A DNA stretch of 64,000 bases from Cyathus striatus (GCA_025738555.1 JAOVFP010000013.1:1426001-1490000); one strand, 5' to 3'. Positions 36,487 through 47,725 are shown, counted from the stretch's first letter. Numbers and translations are program-made. The notes: generated by a model from the letters alone, not told the origin.

Positions 36487-36676
36487 CCCCGACGACACAA
36501 GCCAGTAGTGCAGCAGTAAGGTCATCGTGTTCCAGAGATGCAAGCAGAGCTCTGGAAGCTGGGGAGGCAAAAATTAGATAACCAGGTATGAGGGCACCAC
36601 CCTCATAATAGTGGTTAAACTATTAAGAACAGATACTACACTTGATCTAAGCCTATAGGCCAGAGTGGTGAAGAAT
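36487..36676 (-). ncRNA. U2 spliceosomal snRNA gene
   Basis: On the minus strand GGCCTATAGGCTTAGATCAA, then GTGTAGTATCTGTTCTTA, is the 5' domain of U2, including the GUAGUA that pairs with intron branch sites. Stem IIa is TAATAGT/ACTATTA and stem IIb is ATGAGGG/CCCTCAT. The IIc alternative can form between TAACCA and TGGTTA. An Sm-type site TAATTTTTG follows, then stem III TTCCAGAG/CTCTGGAA with a CTTGC in the loop, and a stem IV-like hairpin around CTGCTGCACTACTGG. The stem sequences differ from those I know, but pairing is kept throughout, which argues against a dead copy. The 3' end is set by stem IV and is approximate. U2 pairs with the branch site in the spliceosome. Confidence 0.85.
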
Positions 36677-36695
36677 CACGGTGGTAGGCGAAGGA

Positions 36696-36702
36696 TTTTA
36701 TA
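36696..36702 (-). promoter_or_regulatory. TATA box upstream of the U2 gene
   Basis: TATAAAA on the minus strand lies 20-26 nt upstream of the proposed U2 5' end. That spacing suits a core promoter. Confidence 0.55.
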
Positions 36703-36954
36703 CGTAGATTTGATGTGCTCGGGCCATTTGTTTTTTGAAACTTTCTTGTGAATTAAATATTATTGAGACATTTGAATTATATTTACATTCACAATTTATA
36801 GCGTGTTCCCAATTCCGGTCCGAACTCCGTACCAGAGGCACGCGCAACAATAACGTAAGTTTCATCCCCTCCATTCTTCTCTCCAACTTTTCTGTCTCTT
36901 TCCCCTCTTCATTCTTCGCACTTACCAAGTCTGATTCTCCGACCTTCGACCCAA
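36703..36954. other. Upstream flank of U2, unassigned
   Basis: A short stretch with a plus-strand ORF of about 79 codons (36,735-36,974), ending in an exon-like border of the following CSN3 fragment. Its family was not recognised. Confidence 0.3.
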
Positions 36955-37050
36955 GCAGAGCAAGATGTGAATGATATACAAGTGCAGGCGTAGATGCTGC
37001 GTTGAGTTGGATGGGGAGGTTGGGCGAGGGAGAGAATATTTTAGCAAGGT
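36955..37050 (+). pseudogene. CSN3-like C-terminal exon fragment
   Basis: ELDGEVGRGREYFSK, then a GTGCGT donor, matches the C-terminal exon of copy 1. In-frame stops and a frame shift precede it. It is followed by a repeat body and a terminal module, the same order as at 4.69-6.15 kb. Confidence 0.55.
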
Positions 37051-38212
37051 GCGTTTGATTCGCTATTTGAGTGTAGCTCATTATTTCATTTGTTCTTGTA
37101 TTTTAGTATCTATGCATGTGTTTCATCTGTCGTATCGAGCTCTTGACCTCTTGTGCACTCCCATGCAGTTGAGGAAATCTTGGTTGGGGGTTACTAGTCA
37201 AAAACAAAAAATCAGACAAATCGTGGGATAATGCCTCAAGCACCAGTGCTGAGGGAGCAGGGTGTCAGTGTGCGAGGAGGATGATGGCCTTATCACCTCT
37301 TCTTCGCGTCGGGATAATCAATACCTAAATATAAATGGCCGTGCTCTGTATTCAGCTACGAGATTCAGGCTGGAGTGTATGATGCTAGGTCCCGTTGGAG
37401 TTGTGCTAGCCTTTGTCCTCTGCGCATCGTGCACGCGGTTGGGTGAGGTTGGGTTGGAAATGTGCGAGCTTAAGTGTGGAGGGCTGTATACGCATTGTTC
37501 GTTCCTCCTGTTGGAGTTGTACTGGCTCTCAACCCCCCATTTACATCTGTCTACACCTTCCTCTCCTTTCTTTCTCTCCTTTGCATGTACAGTTGGGTGA
37601 GGCTGGGCTGGGAGTGCGGCTGTGGATGTGGATGTGGGTGGATGGGCTCCTGCATTTGTTTTTGTGCGCCGGTTGGGGCTTGGGGCTCCGAAGGGCCATA
37701 TATGCTACCAGTTCACGTTGGAGTTGTCTGGTGCTGGCTCACAACCACCCACCTTCCTCTCCTTCATCCCTCGTGCATTTGTGTTCATGGTTGGTAGGGG
37801 TCGTGCTATGCTTTTGGCATTTGTTGGGCTGGGTTGGGATTGTAGCTACGATTGTCTATACTGGTTGTTCCTCGTTCCCGTTGTGCTGGCTTTCGACTCC
37901 TCTTCCCCTTCCCCATCCTCCACGCGTTGTTTGTGCATGACTGTGCTTTCGTTTCGACTGCTGTGGCTGGTTGAACTCCTCCATCGTACTCATTTTCCAC
38001 TGTGATCCTGGCTATGTGGATGTATCGTATGTGCTGCATTTTGTTTTCTTCCTCTCTTCCCCCTTCCTTTCGATCTAACTAACCCCTCCCAAAACAACAG
38101 GTAGTCAGGCACATGAGGTGGTGTGTCATGTGGCAATGAGGTCATTGGGCAGGGTGATTTGGTGGGCGGTGAGAATTTGGGGCCTTCTTGGGAGGAATTG
38201 GTGATTTATGAA
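37051..38212 (+). repeat. Chimeric repeat body and terminal module
   Basis: Repeat-body words (GTCCCGTTGGAGTTGTGCTA, GTTGGAGTTGTACTGGCTCT) run to about 38,090. A pyrimidine tract and AAAACAACAGGTAGTC then introduce a terminal exon whose end corresponds to GPSWEELV. Upstream ORFs of up to 175 codons consist of these words and are judged non-coding. Confidence 0.55.
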
Positions 38213-38661
38213 TTTTATTAAATGAGATGGGGAGGAGGAAATAGGGAGGGTCATGGTCTACATGCATGCAATATACCATTGTTCCAGTGTAATCCCCCCC
38301 CCCCTTTTTTTTTTTGCTCTGTGTACTTTAAAAGATTATTGTTTAGAGTAGTTGGGAAGTGATATGATTTTGACTCTGGAGGGGTGTGTAGGTTGATGTT
38401 CATTCAACTTCATTGGGAGTTATGGGATGACAGTAGCATGGGACTGGGACCATCCAACCCACACAATTTCTTTGAATCAATACATTAGCTGTGAATCAAA
38501 TATCTTTCTTGTATCTTTCATTCATCAATTGTGCATTACTGTGTGACATTTTTTGTTTATCTGTACTTGATTTGCCAAACATCATTTCGTTCTCAGTGTG
38601 ACAATCTCCTCAAGTTGTTTGACTTACTTGATTGCTGCCCACCCACACAGACAACCAAACC
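38213..38661. other. Module tail and 5' flank of CSN3 copy 2
   Basis: A 3'-UTR-like tail is followed by a C10-T12 homopolymer junction at about 38,297. Positions 38,540-38,661 then match the 5' flank of copy 1 (TTTGCCAAACA, CAAGTTGTTTGACTTA). Confidence 0.45.
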
Positions 38662-38837
38662 ATGGCCCCTCCAAATCCTAACCACATCAAATAACATACA
38701 AGCACTTGTGTACACCCCCAGGGGGATCCCATGCAATATGAGCAGTTTAGTCTGAGCAAGTCCCCTCTCAAGTGGTCAAGATCCCCTCAATGTCCTCAAT
38801 GGGAGAGGGAATATGTTGGGCATTTTATATATGTTAT

Positions 38838-41040
38838 GTAGAAACAGCAAGGACTCTGCACAGGGCAGTTGCTGATCTGGGTACAGGCTCACCTGAGAGG
38901 TAGAGTGTGTAGATAGAGGCTTAGAGCAACTGTAAGAAGAGTAAAGACTTTCTTATTGTTATCCAGTGAAACTGGGGGGTTTATATACTGTACAAGAGGT
39001 GTATATAAATATCTACTGCTGTAAAAGGAGCTGTTAAGCTGTTATGCTGTTGAGTACAGCAATACCATATATAGTGCTACTATAATTATATCTACCTAAG
39101 AATAAACATACTAGAAGGTTCTAGTATGTGCTACGGAGTTCCATGATTAGATAAGATCCGCTAGATCCGCTTTTGTCGAGATAAGATAATCTCAACATGT
39201 TATAGCTCAGCTATAGTATTGGTGTATTCCTATGAATATATGTAGTCAGTAGTTAGTTAGAGTATGGAATATACCTTGATTTCGGGGTGTTGAGTTGTCG
39301 ATGTGGTCAGAAACGAGTTGATCTCAAGACTTAGATTGTAGACTTAGCATGTGCTTACTGATGGAGATAAGTGATGTTCTTATCTCTGAGAGAGTCAGAG
39401 CAAATCAGTGACAGTCTCAAGGCAGGCTCCTAAAACCAGCACTCTCATATCTCGCAACAACCTCCTTAGCTAAACAAGGGCAAATATTTGCTTAAGGCAA
39501 ATAAACCTAAGGAGGTTGTGCTCGATAGAGCGGCTGGCATAAGTGGTCACCAAAGTTTCCCTGCAGACCCTTTCCATCAACAGGGAAATTGATGGCGGGG
39601 CACGCCATGTTCCCACCTCATACCTATGTACTCGTGCCCATGAACACCAATTATCTACAATTATTTGAGCCTCATACTCTCCGTGTACTTATTCTCAAAT
39701 GCACAAATAGTCTAATTTTGGTCTTTCTTTGTTGACTGCAGTAAGTACTTGCCTTTCATAGACTTACAAGTGTGATTGATGACAGTACTTACCTTTTAAA
39801 ATACAGTATGTATATGAAGCTTTGAAGCCTGAGGCCTGAGCCTTTCAGCTAACCAGCATTCACTTATTTGGCTGTTGTTTAACTGTCTGTGGAGTACACA
39901 CTGTAGTCCTGAAGAAAACCTACAGTAATTAACATACATTATGAGTCCTTTACTCCTAGATAAAGGAGTAGACTACATATGAGGGAATGTGTGTGGCACA
40001 GAGTGTGCTGTGCAGCACAGCAACAGTACAAGATAATAAAGTATTAGAATAAAACATGGTGGTATAGTGAAACATAGAGAGATACAATATATACAATATA
40101 TTACCTTGCTGTGCGATGAGCATATGACCTTGGTGGTGAGGTGGTGGTTGCTGAGTGAATACAAGCAGGCATGGTCTAATGAAAAACAGGAGCGCAAGTC
40201 GAACTTGGAGGCGTTTGCATATCCAACAGTACCTGCTTTATTTTTTATCTTTCACTTCAATTCATATAAGTATATATAGGCCGGTAATTTTGACACATCC
40301 AGTATATTTTATTACTTCATAATACAAATACTATTACTGCAATCAACAAAGAAAGACCAAAATTAGACTATTTGTGCATTTGAGAATAAGTACACGGAGA
40401 GTATGAGGCTCAAATAATTGTAGATAATTGGTGTTCATGGGTGCGAGTACATAGGTATGAGGTGGGAACGCGGCGTGCCCTGCCATCAATTTCCCTGTTG
40501 ATGGAAAGGGTCTGCAGGGAAACTTTGGTGACCACTTATGCCAGCCGCTCTATTGAGCACAACCTCCTTAGGTTTATTTGCCTTAAGCAAATATTTGCCC
40601 TTGTTTAGCTAAGGAGGTTGTTGTGAGATACGAGAGTGCTGGTTTTAGGAGCCTGGTCTCAAGGTAAACTAGTGGTTTAATGTAGAGTAAGCTCTGTACG
40701 TTTAATAGTATTCTAGGTAGCAACTGCAGTACCTTTAATACTATGTTCTAAGTGTCGAATCTTCGAACTGAGGTAAGGGTGAGTGAAAGTGGGTGATAAT
40801 ATTTGAGTATCCTATGTAGTCCTACTTATAGGTGTTATCCTAGTGTTCCAGAGTGTTCTAATGTACTCTAGGTAGTTCTATGCTATTCTACAGGCTAGTA
40901 TAGGATTATAGAAGTAGTGAGAAGGTTCTGATTGGTGAAGTAGTAGTATTTGTATACTACAGAGTGAAACTAGTAGACATGTAAGGTAGAATATCTCTAT
41001 ACTATAGGGGTTAAAAGAGACTGTTGAGGATGGGATAGAT
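38838..41040. mobile_element. Unclassified insertion (possibly a solo LTR) holding a nested element
   Basis: Copy 1 of the CSN3-like gene lacks this DNA between GGGCGTTTTATATAT and the next exon. Without the nested element the insertion is about 970 bp. It starts near TGTAGAAACAGC and ends near GATGCACA, a TG...CA pair as in LTRs, but no target duplication could be matched. It is AT-rich and carries no ORF of note. Confidence 0.4.
39423..40655. mobile_element. MULE-like element with 9-bp TSD and long TIRs
   Basis: The 1233-bp element begins CAGGCTCCTAAAACCAGC and ends with the reverse complement. The terminal inverted repeats are about 330 bp and nearly identical. GTCTCAAGG occurs exactly at both flanks (39414-39422 and 40656-40664). 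Nine-base duplications with long inverted repeats are typical of Mutator-like elements. No transposase is encoded, so it is non-autonomous. Confidence 0.85.
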
Positions 41041-41559
41041 GCACACGGTTGAGTGTATCTGGTGCTTTGTCCCCTCATTGGGAGGTTTTGGAGGAGTTTT
41101 GTAGGGATTATGATATTGAGCAGGCTAGAGCTGCTCCCGATTGTGGTATGTTCCTCTTTTCGTCTCTTTTTTCGTACGCTTAGAGGAATTTAGTGCTGGT
41201 GCTGGCAAAAGCAATTCAAAAGGCAACATACAAAGCTGGTGTCGTACGTCCACCTCCTCTTCTCTCTTGGTATACACTAACAATACAAAAAGCCACAACA
41301 AGCCCCCCCTCTCCTCATCCCCTCTTCCTTTTGTTTCACTGATGTTCGCTTTGCTTGCAGCCTAATCCCCTCCCAAAATCAACCCACCCCCTGCTCCCCT
41401 GCCTCCTCAAACAAACACCCTATGCAGCCTTAATCTCCGCTTACCCATCCTACCCTGCCCTCCAATCTATCCTAGCACAACACCACCAACTCTTCGCACA
41501 AGAGAAAAACCTGGGGCTCATGAAGAAGGTTGTGGATCTAGCAAAAGTGTGGTCTGTTG

Positions 41560-42490
41560 TTCGTTTCTGGTTGGAGTTGGAGTTGTGCATGCTGCCACTG
41601 CCACCCATCATCATTGACATCCCCCTCCCTCAGTGAGGTGCATCATGCAGCTTTCACGATGTGGGTTGTCGATTTCGAGCTTGCTTGCTGTGGGTTGTAC
41701 GTGTGTTTGAAGGGGGTAGGGTGGGGTTCTGTGACACTTTGAGGTTTGGACGTTGAACGTTAGGCCTTCATTGGGGGTTGGTGACTGTGGGTGTGGGTGT
41801 GGGTGGATGGGCGTATATGCTGTGCGCTGCGGGTGGGGCCTCATGGGCATTCTGTAGTGCTTTGAGCGTTGAGTGTTGGACATTGGCTCTTTGTTGCATT
41901 GGGACTGCGGCTGTGGGTGGATGGCTAGATGGGCTTATGCGTTGTGTGTGCATTTGTGTGTTGGGTCAGGCTTGGGGTTTGGAGGGCTGTATATGCTGCT
42001 AGTTCCTGTTGGGGTCGTACTGGGTTTCAACCACTTGTCCATCTCCATCTACACCTTTCTCTCTTTTCTCTCCCTCCTTTGCACTTATGGTTGGGTAATG
42101 TTGGTTTGGGACTGTGGATGTAGGTGGACGGATTGTGTGCACTTTTACTCTCTGGCTGGTGCTAGGTGTCATGAAGGGCTCTCAACCCCTTCCCCCTGTT
42201 CACGTCAGTTTACACTTTCATCTCCCTCCTTTGCTCATGTTATGCGTCTTTTGGGCTTTGAGAGTTGGGTCTTCATGCTGCTGTGGCTGCATGAGGTTCT
42301 GTGCGCCCTTATGCATCTGTAGTTCTGACTGTGTGGATGTGGAACATTTATTCACTGCAATATGTTAGAAACTTTGTGCCCTCCACGGTCGTTACTTCCT
42401 TCTCATCATCTCTCTCTTTCCTTTCCTCCTCTTTCTCTTTCCCTTCTTCCCCCCTCTTTCTCCCACACCCAACTAACACCCCCGTACAAC
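41560..42490 (+). repeat. Repeat body of CSN3 copy 2
   Basis: The same repeat body as at 4.85-6.03 kb (GTTCCTGTTGGGGTCGTACT, GTTGGGTAATGTTGGTTTGG), ending in a pyrimidine tract and CAACAGGTAGTCAAAAACC before the terminal exon. Confidence 0.55.
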
Positions 42491-42630
42491 AGGTAGTCAA
42501 AAACCAATAATCTGACGGCTCATGGAGCAGAGCCTCAGGTGGGGCAGGCACAACTGGTGTCGGTGGGCAAGGCATTCTGGTGGGTGATGAGGATGTGGGG
42601 CCTTCTTGGGAAGAATTTGGTGGTTTGTAA

Positions 42631-43439
42631 ACTTATGTGGCTTTGGAGTGGTGAGAAGAGGGGGGAAGGAGATATGGAGGGTGGTGGTCTGCTTGCAATT
42701 GCCACTTGTAATCGTCACTTAACCCTGAAGGGTTGCAGTGTAAACACTTTGTTTACACATTTTCTTGTACGATATGTTGTTTTTTTTCTAGTCTGTGTAC
42801 CTTTATAAGATCATATTTATAGAGTGGTTGTGAAGTGTGTTGGAGTGGTGAGGTACAACGAATTTAACATGTCAAAAAAATGACCTCAAAATCATCATGA
42901 TTCACTCAAAAATTCTTTACAGCATAATATTAGATGTAGAACCACCATTAGCCCACCACTTAGTGCTTATAAGATGTAGTACAATATAATACTTTTTTCT
43001 TTTTACTTCTCTTACATACCACGCCCCATTGGCATCCTATAGTCCACCTAGTGGGCCCACGTTGTACGTTGACATCTTGTCAGTGCAACGTCGGTGTCTT
43101 GATTTAGCTCTATCCCTTCCACATTTGACTACAAATGCTGCATGATAGCTTCAACAGGTATCGCAGAGTCTGAGATGAAATTCTCTTTGGAAATGAGCTC
43201 ATCATGGTTCAACATAACATCTTGATTGGCAAACGTCCTGAGCAGTAAGACTCAGCTCTTTGGAAGCAAGTGTTTGCATAAGTTCAGTGTAGAACCAACT
43301 AAAAGTACACAAAAAAAGAAGACAAATGGTACAAGAAAATGTATACACAAAACATCAAACACGTAGAAAGAAAAAGTTATTACAACCCCTTCCCAGAGTA
43401 AGAAATGATTGCAGTGCTGGTGTATTGCCCTACCCACCT
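42631..43439. other. 3' flank shared with CSN3 copy 1
   Basis: Positions 42,640-43,140 correspond to 6,153-6,590 (same tail, GTCCACCTAGTGGGCC, TCCCTTCCACATTTGACT). The remaining 300 bases are unassigned. Confidence 0.5.
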
Positions 43440-43580
43440 CCAACGTCAGACTCAGCACCACTAGCCACCAAATTCCTCTCAAGGTCCCACATCAGAACCC
43501 CCTGACCACCAATGCCAGTGGCACCTGCACTGCCTGAAGCACCACCCCATGACCCATCTGATTGTTGGGGTTTGACTACA
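43440..43580 (-). repeat. Terminal-exon module, minus strand
   Basis: On the minus strand it encodes SDGSWGGASGSAGATGIGGQ followed by GVL and a decayed end. It is preceded by an acceptor-like ACAGTATGTAGTCAAA. No gene body is attached, because a hAT-like element begins 45 nt upstream. Confidence 0.5.
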
Positions 43581-43625
43581 TACTGTGTGGGGATATTAGT
43601 GAGTGGAAAAGATAGAGGAGAGGAA

Positions 43626-44985
43626 TAGGGCTGTACACTGTACCGTATACAGTATATGGGCATACATGTTACGGTCACAATACAGTTATGGTATGTCCAT
43701 AACTGTACTGTATCTGAGCAACTTTCACACCTCGAAAAAACAGTATGGTACCATAAATGGCCATTTACGGTATATATGGTCTATATGGCACAGTGAATAT
43801 GTGTGTATACAAGTAGGAGAGGTGAAATAAGGCCTTTAGTTCCGATTAACAATATTAATGCTTTCCGGCATTGGCACAAAGGGTATAAAGGCAGTACTTT
43901 GCTAACATAAAAGTACATATAGTCTCCGCTGAAAGGTTTGCATAATGCAATGAAACAGTATGCTTCTTCAAAGAGTTCCCGTCTTCATCTTATTGCTAGC
44001 TGGCAAGAGACTCTTATAGATTCGCCTTGTCCTTAGAACACTTCCCATGACCAAAACTTGCATGTGCATATTACTTATAGAAGATTAAAGGGCTGTTAAT
44101 GATATACCTCAATCAACAACCTGAATATTAATCTGTTCAGATTCTGTAGGTCCATCGTTGAATTATTGCGGGAAAATGATGAGTAGAAAGCAGTGAGGTC
44201 CAGATACAAGAGTAAATCCAATGAACATATAGAAGACTGCAAAACAGTGCCAATGATTCTTATTGCTTTTATACCTGTGATGTTATCAGACAGTACTCAA
44301 GTGAACAGAACACATACCGAGGAAATATAATTCTGAAAAACATATGGAAGCCAAGAGATAACAGAACGTACCATACAATATAAATATGCAGGATAATGTT
44401 CTTCAATTGCCCAGAAAATGTAGATGATGATACAGGAGTCGTTGTGAGCAATTGGAGAGAGCTGTGAGAGAGAGCACTCGAACACCCATGACCTCCAACC
44501 AAATACAATACTTTATGATTACTGTTGAATACTTTGTATAGTCCAATTTCAAGACTTTATGATTGCATTATACAGCAAGAGTATACCGAATCCATGATAG
44601 TATACTAGAGTAAAATCAGAGACAGATCTCCAACTTGATCAAAGCGCAAAGATAAACCACATTGACCACTACCAAAGTCCACATAATCGAGTTTTGAGCA
44701 CACCCTTCAATGAAAAAGCAGATGTAGAATGATATCTTATCTCAATAATCAATGTCCTGACACTCTTAATCTCATTCCCATGATGATAAGAATCTATTTT
44801 ATTTGAATATACCGTATGCCGTACCAGACCGTAATACGTCTGTAATAGTACGGGTACTATACGGGTGTAAACCGTACCATAATGATACTGTATTCATTTT
44901 ACTTTGAAGCTCTTACAGGACAGTTATGGGACCATATATACAGCTACCGTACACCCGTACTATATGGGTACGGTGTACAGCCCTA
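43626..44985. mobile_element. hAT-like non-autonomous element, no matching TSD
   Basis: TAGGGCTGTACACTGTACCG at the left end is matched by the reverse complement of GGTACGGTGTACAGCCCTA at the right. Subterminal GTACGGT, TATATGG and CCGTAC words recur inside both ends. The TAGGG start fits hAT. The flanking octamers GAGAGGAA and TTGCTACC do not match, so one flank has been rearranged. No transposase ORF is present in the 1360 bp. Confidence 0.65.
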
Positions 44986-46294
44986 TTGCTACCAGCCCAA
45001 GCAAATTGCAAGGGCCTATGAGATTACGATCCCATTGGTATGATGACTAATAAGTCTATGTATGTACTTCGACAACTCTCAGAGCCCAACTAGATCCGCT
45101 GAAACTTTACAGTTGTGGCCGAAATTCTCGATGTACTCACGAATATCAGCCATAGCTGGATCCAATGAGAGAAGCCTTCTTCAGGCCCACCAAATTCGAG
45201 ATGGAGAAGGATAGCTGGAGAGTGCTTACTAATTGTTTTTCTTGCTAGATCTTGCCAAATGCCCAAATTGGAGTTGCTTGAGGGAAGAAGTGCATTGGCG
45301 TGAGTTTCAAGGGAGCTGTCCGGCTCCTGTCAATGGCTTTCGATCGAGAAGGATACTGGTACAGGGTTAGAAGTAGCCAGCCAATAGTGGTTTTGTTTTT
45401 CTTTTATTCTCCACTTTTATTTGATCTTACTTACTTTTTTTTGTTACTTAATTAAGGGTGTTAGGATTTCCTGGAGTAGGAAGGTTGGGCTAGGTGCTTT
45501 TTGGAGCTGCAATGGAGGCACTAGGGGACTGCTCTGTGCAGGGGGAGCAGATGTGAATTGCAAATAGTCCTTAAGCCCTCAGGACTGCACCTGAAATCAC
45601 CAAGTCTGGCTTTCCTGTTTTGGACATCTCTCTTTCTTATTGCTTGACAAGGACTCTTAGACACGATGTAGAGTAGTGTAGCTGGAGAATTGGGGTCTGT
45701 GACACAAGAGAACACATTGCACAGACCAGCTTTCATTTGTACATAAACCCACTCCCCTCAGAGGGAGAAATCCATCCTTTGTTCACTTGGTATTTTTCTG
45801 TGAGACTGTGCTTTGAGCTTGGATCAACCTCTAGTTCTTATCTCTTTTATTCTTTGTGTTGTGAACCACTAGCTAAGTATTTCCTTCCCTCATCCCCTCC
45901 GTTATCACTCCACACTTCGCTCCTGCGACATTTAAATGTGTTGCATTTGCCTCTGCATGTGGATTACATAATCTGCCAAACATGTCTCTCACGTGGTCTA
46001 ATGGACCACATCTCGCTTGCCAGAGCTTTGTTTACTCATACACTAACACACAGGCACCCACCAACAGACTCCTGTGTCTCCTCCCCTCTTCCACACTGTT
46101 TGATCGACAACAGCCTCCACACAATTTCTCTTCCAGTGTCCACAGTCTTCCACACGATCCAACCTGATTCTATTAATTGGGATTTGGATGTGTATGCATT
46201 ATTTCTCTGTATCAAGCACCTGAGCCAAAACTAGACAGCTGTCAGCTGGACTGTTCAATTGATGACATTTCCTTCACGCATGGGTTCCACCTGC
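44986..46294. other. Repeat debris between the hAT-like and LTR elements
   Basis: Positions 45,045-45,110 and 46,080-46,175 match 9,250-9,310 and 9,335-9,400, where they are adjacent. The intervening 0.97 kb is therefore extra here or lost there. A 165-codon plus-strand ORF at 45,737-46,234 spans this junction and shows no family pattern, so it is not called as a gene. Confidence 0.45.
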
Positions 46295-47704
46295 TGTCAG
46301 GCATGATTTTTGATTATATATAATGCATGCAAATGCACTGTATACCACAATTAAAGAAATTGCACAGTCATGTCACATGACTGAATAGCTCACACAATCA
46401 CATGATACAACACACTAATAATCAAATATACCCAATACTATACATGAACAAATCAATACCTTACATGAACAAACAACTCTAAATCACCATTAAACATAAT
46501 ACACATATCAATAAATAATCACTTGCACAAACAATGCACAAACAAAGGATAACACATTGCTTGAAGACAATGAGAAAACTATTTATATACAATTCCATTG
46601 TTTTCACTCCTATTGTTCATCACAAATGAACTACATTGTACCATTCACCCATTGCTTGAAGACAATGAGAAAACTATTTATATACAATTCCATTGTTTTC
46701 ACTCCTATTGTTCATCACAAATGAACTACATTGTACTATTCATCCATTATCTGAAGACAATGAGAAAACTATTTATATACAACTCCATTGTTATCAATCC
46801 TATTGTTCATAATAAATGAACTACATTGTACTCTTTACCCATTGTTCAGAGACAATGTGAAACTATTTATATATGACTCCATTGTTTTCACTGCCATTGT
46901 TTACACAATGGCAGATAGGTATCTATTGTTCACTGCTCCATTGTTATAAAAATGGATTCCTATTGTTCTTGCCCAGAACAATGTAGCTCTTTATTTAGAA
47001 CAATGTAATTCATTACACATTGTTCTGATATATGCTATTGTTCTTTGCTGACTAACCCTCAAATACCATTGTCCTGTACAGCCTCAGATCTAAAATCTAC
47101 ACTTGCACATTACTCATTTTGGAGAACAATGTAGATTGGTAGAGTGGGAATTGGATTACTAAGCAGGTTAGGAAAAGGTATATAAGGAGGGCAGTTTGGC
47201 AGTAGATAGATAGCTACCCACCCCCCAGTAGTCTCACCCAATTGTCATTAGTCATTAGTTATTAGTACAGTTTTATCAGCACAGCCAGTACAGTCAGTAT
47301 CAGTAACAGTCACAGAAATCGAAGCAGTCACAGTCACAGTCACAGATAAAGTATCAGTCACAGTCACAGTATCAGTCAGAGTAACAGTAACAGAATAAGA
47401 AGCAGATCATAGGTCAAGTTCTAAGCAAGTTGAACATTGATCTATTCAATATACACATTATAAATAGCATTAGGTCTATAGTGTGTACTATACCCCTTTC
47501 ATTATACTTGACATTATATACAGCCTTTGCTGTACATTATCCTTCATACCAAGTTTCATACAATTTATACAGCTTTTGCTGTACAAGATCACCTATTAAA
47601 TTTCCAAGAATATCCTTGCTAAATATTTCCTGACACTCAGGTGTTGTAACACGAACAAAGTCGATTCCTGTTAGCACCTTAGATTAACTTAATCTTAAAC
47701 GACA
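46295..47704 (+). repeat. 5' LTR
   Basis: The LTR starts TGTCAGGC and ends GACA. Inside (about 46,556-46,850) a unit of about 93 bp is repeated four times, beginning TTGAAGACAATGAGAAAACT. CATTGTT words are frequent. Near the 3' side AGTCACAGTCACAG and ACAGTCAGTATCAGTA words form a short tandem region after the TATA box. Confidence 0.95.
47179..47186 (+). promoter_or_regulatory. TATA box in the 5' LTR
   Basis: TATATAAG within AAAAGGTATATAAGGAGGGC is a likely core promoter for the genomic transcript. The 3' LTR has it at 60885-60892. Confidence 0.6.
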
Positions 47705-47707
47705 AAG

Positions 47708-47725
47708 TGGAGCCCACCGCGAGGG
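47708..47725 (+). other. Candidate tRNA primer-binding site
   Basis: TGGAGCCCACCGCGAGGG begins three bases after the 5' LTR. The leading TGG pairs with the CCA end of a tRNA. The tRNA was not identified. Confidence 0.6.

Larger units (their letters stand above)
38662..42630 (+). pseudogene. COP9 signalosome subunit 3-like gene, decayed and interrupted (copy 2)
   Basis: This copy keeps the N-terminal exon from the ATG at 38662 (with stops), a piece reading WEVLEEFCRDYDIEQARAAP at about 41,080-41,140, a piece with LVLVLAKAIQKATYKAGV (41,190), and the exon ALISAYPSYPALQSILAQHH plus LFAQEKNLGLMKKVVDLAKV (41,350-41,550). The repeat body and a terminal module ending at TAA 42628-42630 follow. The first intron region is split by about 2.2 kb of inserted DNA. 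The middle exon with the PGGMILACVQRWEEAED block of copy 1 is mostly deleted. The piece FCRDYDIEQARAAP retains about 20 nt that copy 1 has lost. Confidence 0.6.

Noticed and set aside
38838..41040. Confident solo LTR call
   Set aside because: TG...CA-like ends are present but no target duplication or second copy in the window supports it, so it is left unclassified.
45737..46234. 165-codon ORF upstream of the LTR element
   Set aside because: It spans a junction of two repeat pieces that are adjacent near 9.3 kb, and it has no recognisable protein character.
46598..46819. 73-codon ORF present in both LTRs
   Set aside because: It is a translation of the four repeats of about 93 bp inside the LTR and occurs twice only because the LTR does.
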